Of a stretch of 64,000 bases of DNA, positions 63,853 to 64,000 are shown piece by piece. A model generated the notes under the pieces. It made no database searches and was not told the DNA's origin. It was given only the letters and a program-made list of their open reading frames with translations. Location: positions 1,302,001-1,366,000 of the forward strand of contig OY969782.1 in assembly GCA_963703045.1 (NCBI GenBank), written 5' to 3'. Each line of letters begins with the position of its first letter. Position 1 is the stretch's first letter. Both the position numbers and the translations under genes were made by a program. Origin of the DNA: Miltoncostaea sp963703045. GTDB lineage: Bacteria; Actinomycetota; Thermoleophilia; Miltoncostaeales; Miltoncostaeaceae.

Positions 63853-64000
63853 ATGCTCGACGTCCACTGCTCCCACTGCGGGCGCGTCCTGATCGGACCG
63901 CGGCAGATCATCTCGATGACCTCGACCGACGAGGGCATCCGGCTCGCGTACGTCTGCGGATGCGGCCGCCCGGGCGCCGAGACCACCGGCCGCCGCGCCC
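63853..64000 (+). CDS. Small zinc-ribbon protein, cut by window edge
   Basis: 49 residues are visible, starting MLDVHCSHCGRVLIGPRQI and continuing to YVCGCGRPGAE. CxxC and CxC make a zinc ribbon. GAGAGGAG precedes ATG 63853 at a good distance. The frame is open to the last base. Function unknown. Confidence 0.7.
   Translation, partial: MLDVHCSHCGRVLIGPRQIISMTSTDEGIRLAYVCGCGRPGAETTGRRA

Overview
The window is very GC-rich, about 70% or more by eye. It has many GTG starts and dense GTGA/ATGA gene overlaps. Gene content points to a high-GC actinobacterium, possibly a deep branch such as Thermoleophilia. The pointers are an actinobacterial-type group 1h [NiFe]-hydrogenase, a rifampin phosphotransferase and two CsoR copper repressors. 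The lineage is inference; no 16S rRNA is present.

Layout. 1-7.8 kb is core housekeeping: the N-terminal part of lysC, a secreted polysaccharide-lyase-like protein, corA, then recR, ybaB, dnaX and the SRP RNA. 7.8-12.9 kb holds a sulfur-detoxification pair (persulfide dioxygenase with rhodanese domains, plus a TauE exporter) and an ArsR-MMPL efflux operon. 13.0-15.5 kb carries tRNA-Val(CAC), two divergent tRNA-Ser genes and a TetR/cupin operon. 15.5-20.3 kb looks like an accessory island beside tRNA-Ser(CGA): a broken sigma-factor fragment, rph, decayed sequence and an alpha/beta hydrolase. 20.3-27.6 kb is a copper-handling module: a P1B ATPase with a CPD motif, CsoR, CopZ, a secreted protein, CopA and a second near-identical CsoR. 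27.7-31 kb holds an ABC exporter, a flavodoxin-like protein and a small acidic protein.

The main feature is one leftward operon from 44714 to 31075. It encodes the hydrogenase structural subunits (hhyS, hhyL), hypC, a HypC-like protein, hypD, hypE, hypA, hypB, hypF, a maturation protease, a NifU-type protein, four hydrogenase-cluster proteins of unknown function and a double SIS-domain protein. A strong hairpin ends it. This gives a nearly self-contained system for oxidising H2, probably at atmospheric concentration. Divergent from it is a metal ABC transporter with a Fur-family regulator.

48-54.4 kb is mostly ordinary genes. At 54.4-56 kb a CarH-like, B12-dependent, light-sensing MerR regulator faces a Cys-rich gene. 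Three TGTC direct repeats spaced exactly 11 bp overlap the promoter of that gene. A complete branched-chain amino-acid transporter (livHMGF, livK), a GNAT enzyme, azlCD and a MocR regulator follow, and a zinc-ribbon gene runs off the right edge.

Quality warning: at least ten genes are interrupted by single-base frameshifts, nearly all one extra base. The reading frames on both sides encode continuous conserved domains. This looks like insertion-type assembly error rather than gene decay, so I annotate these as intact genes with frameshifts.
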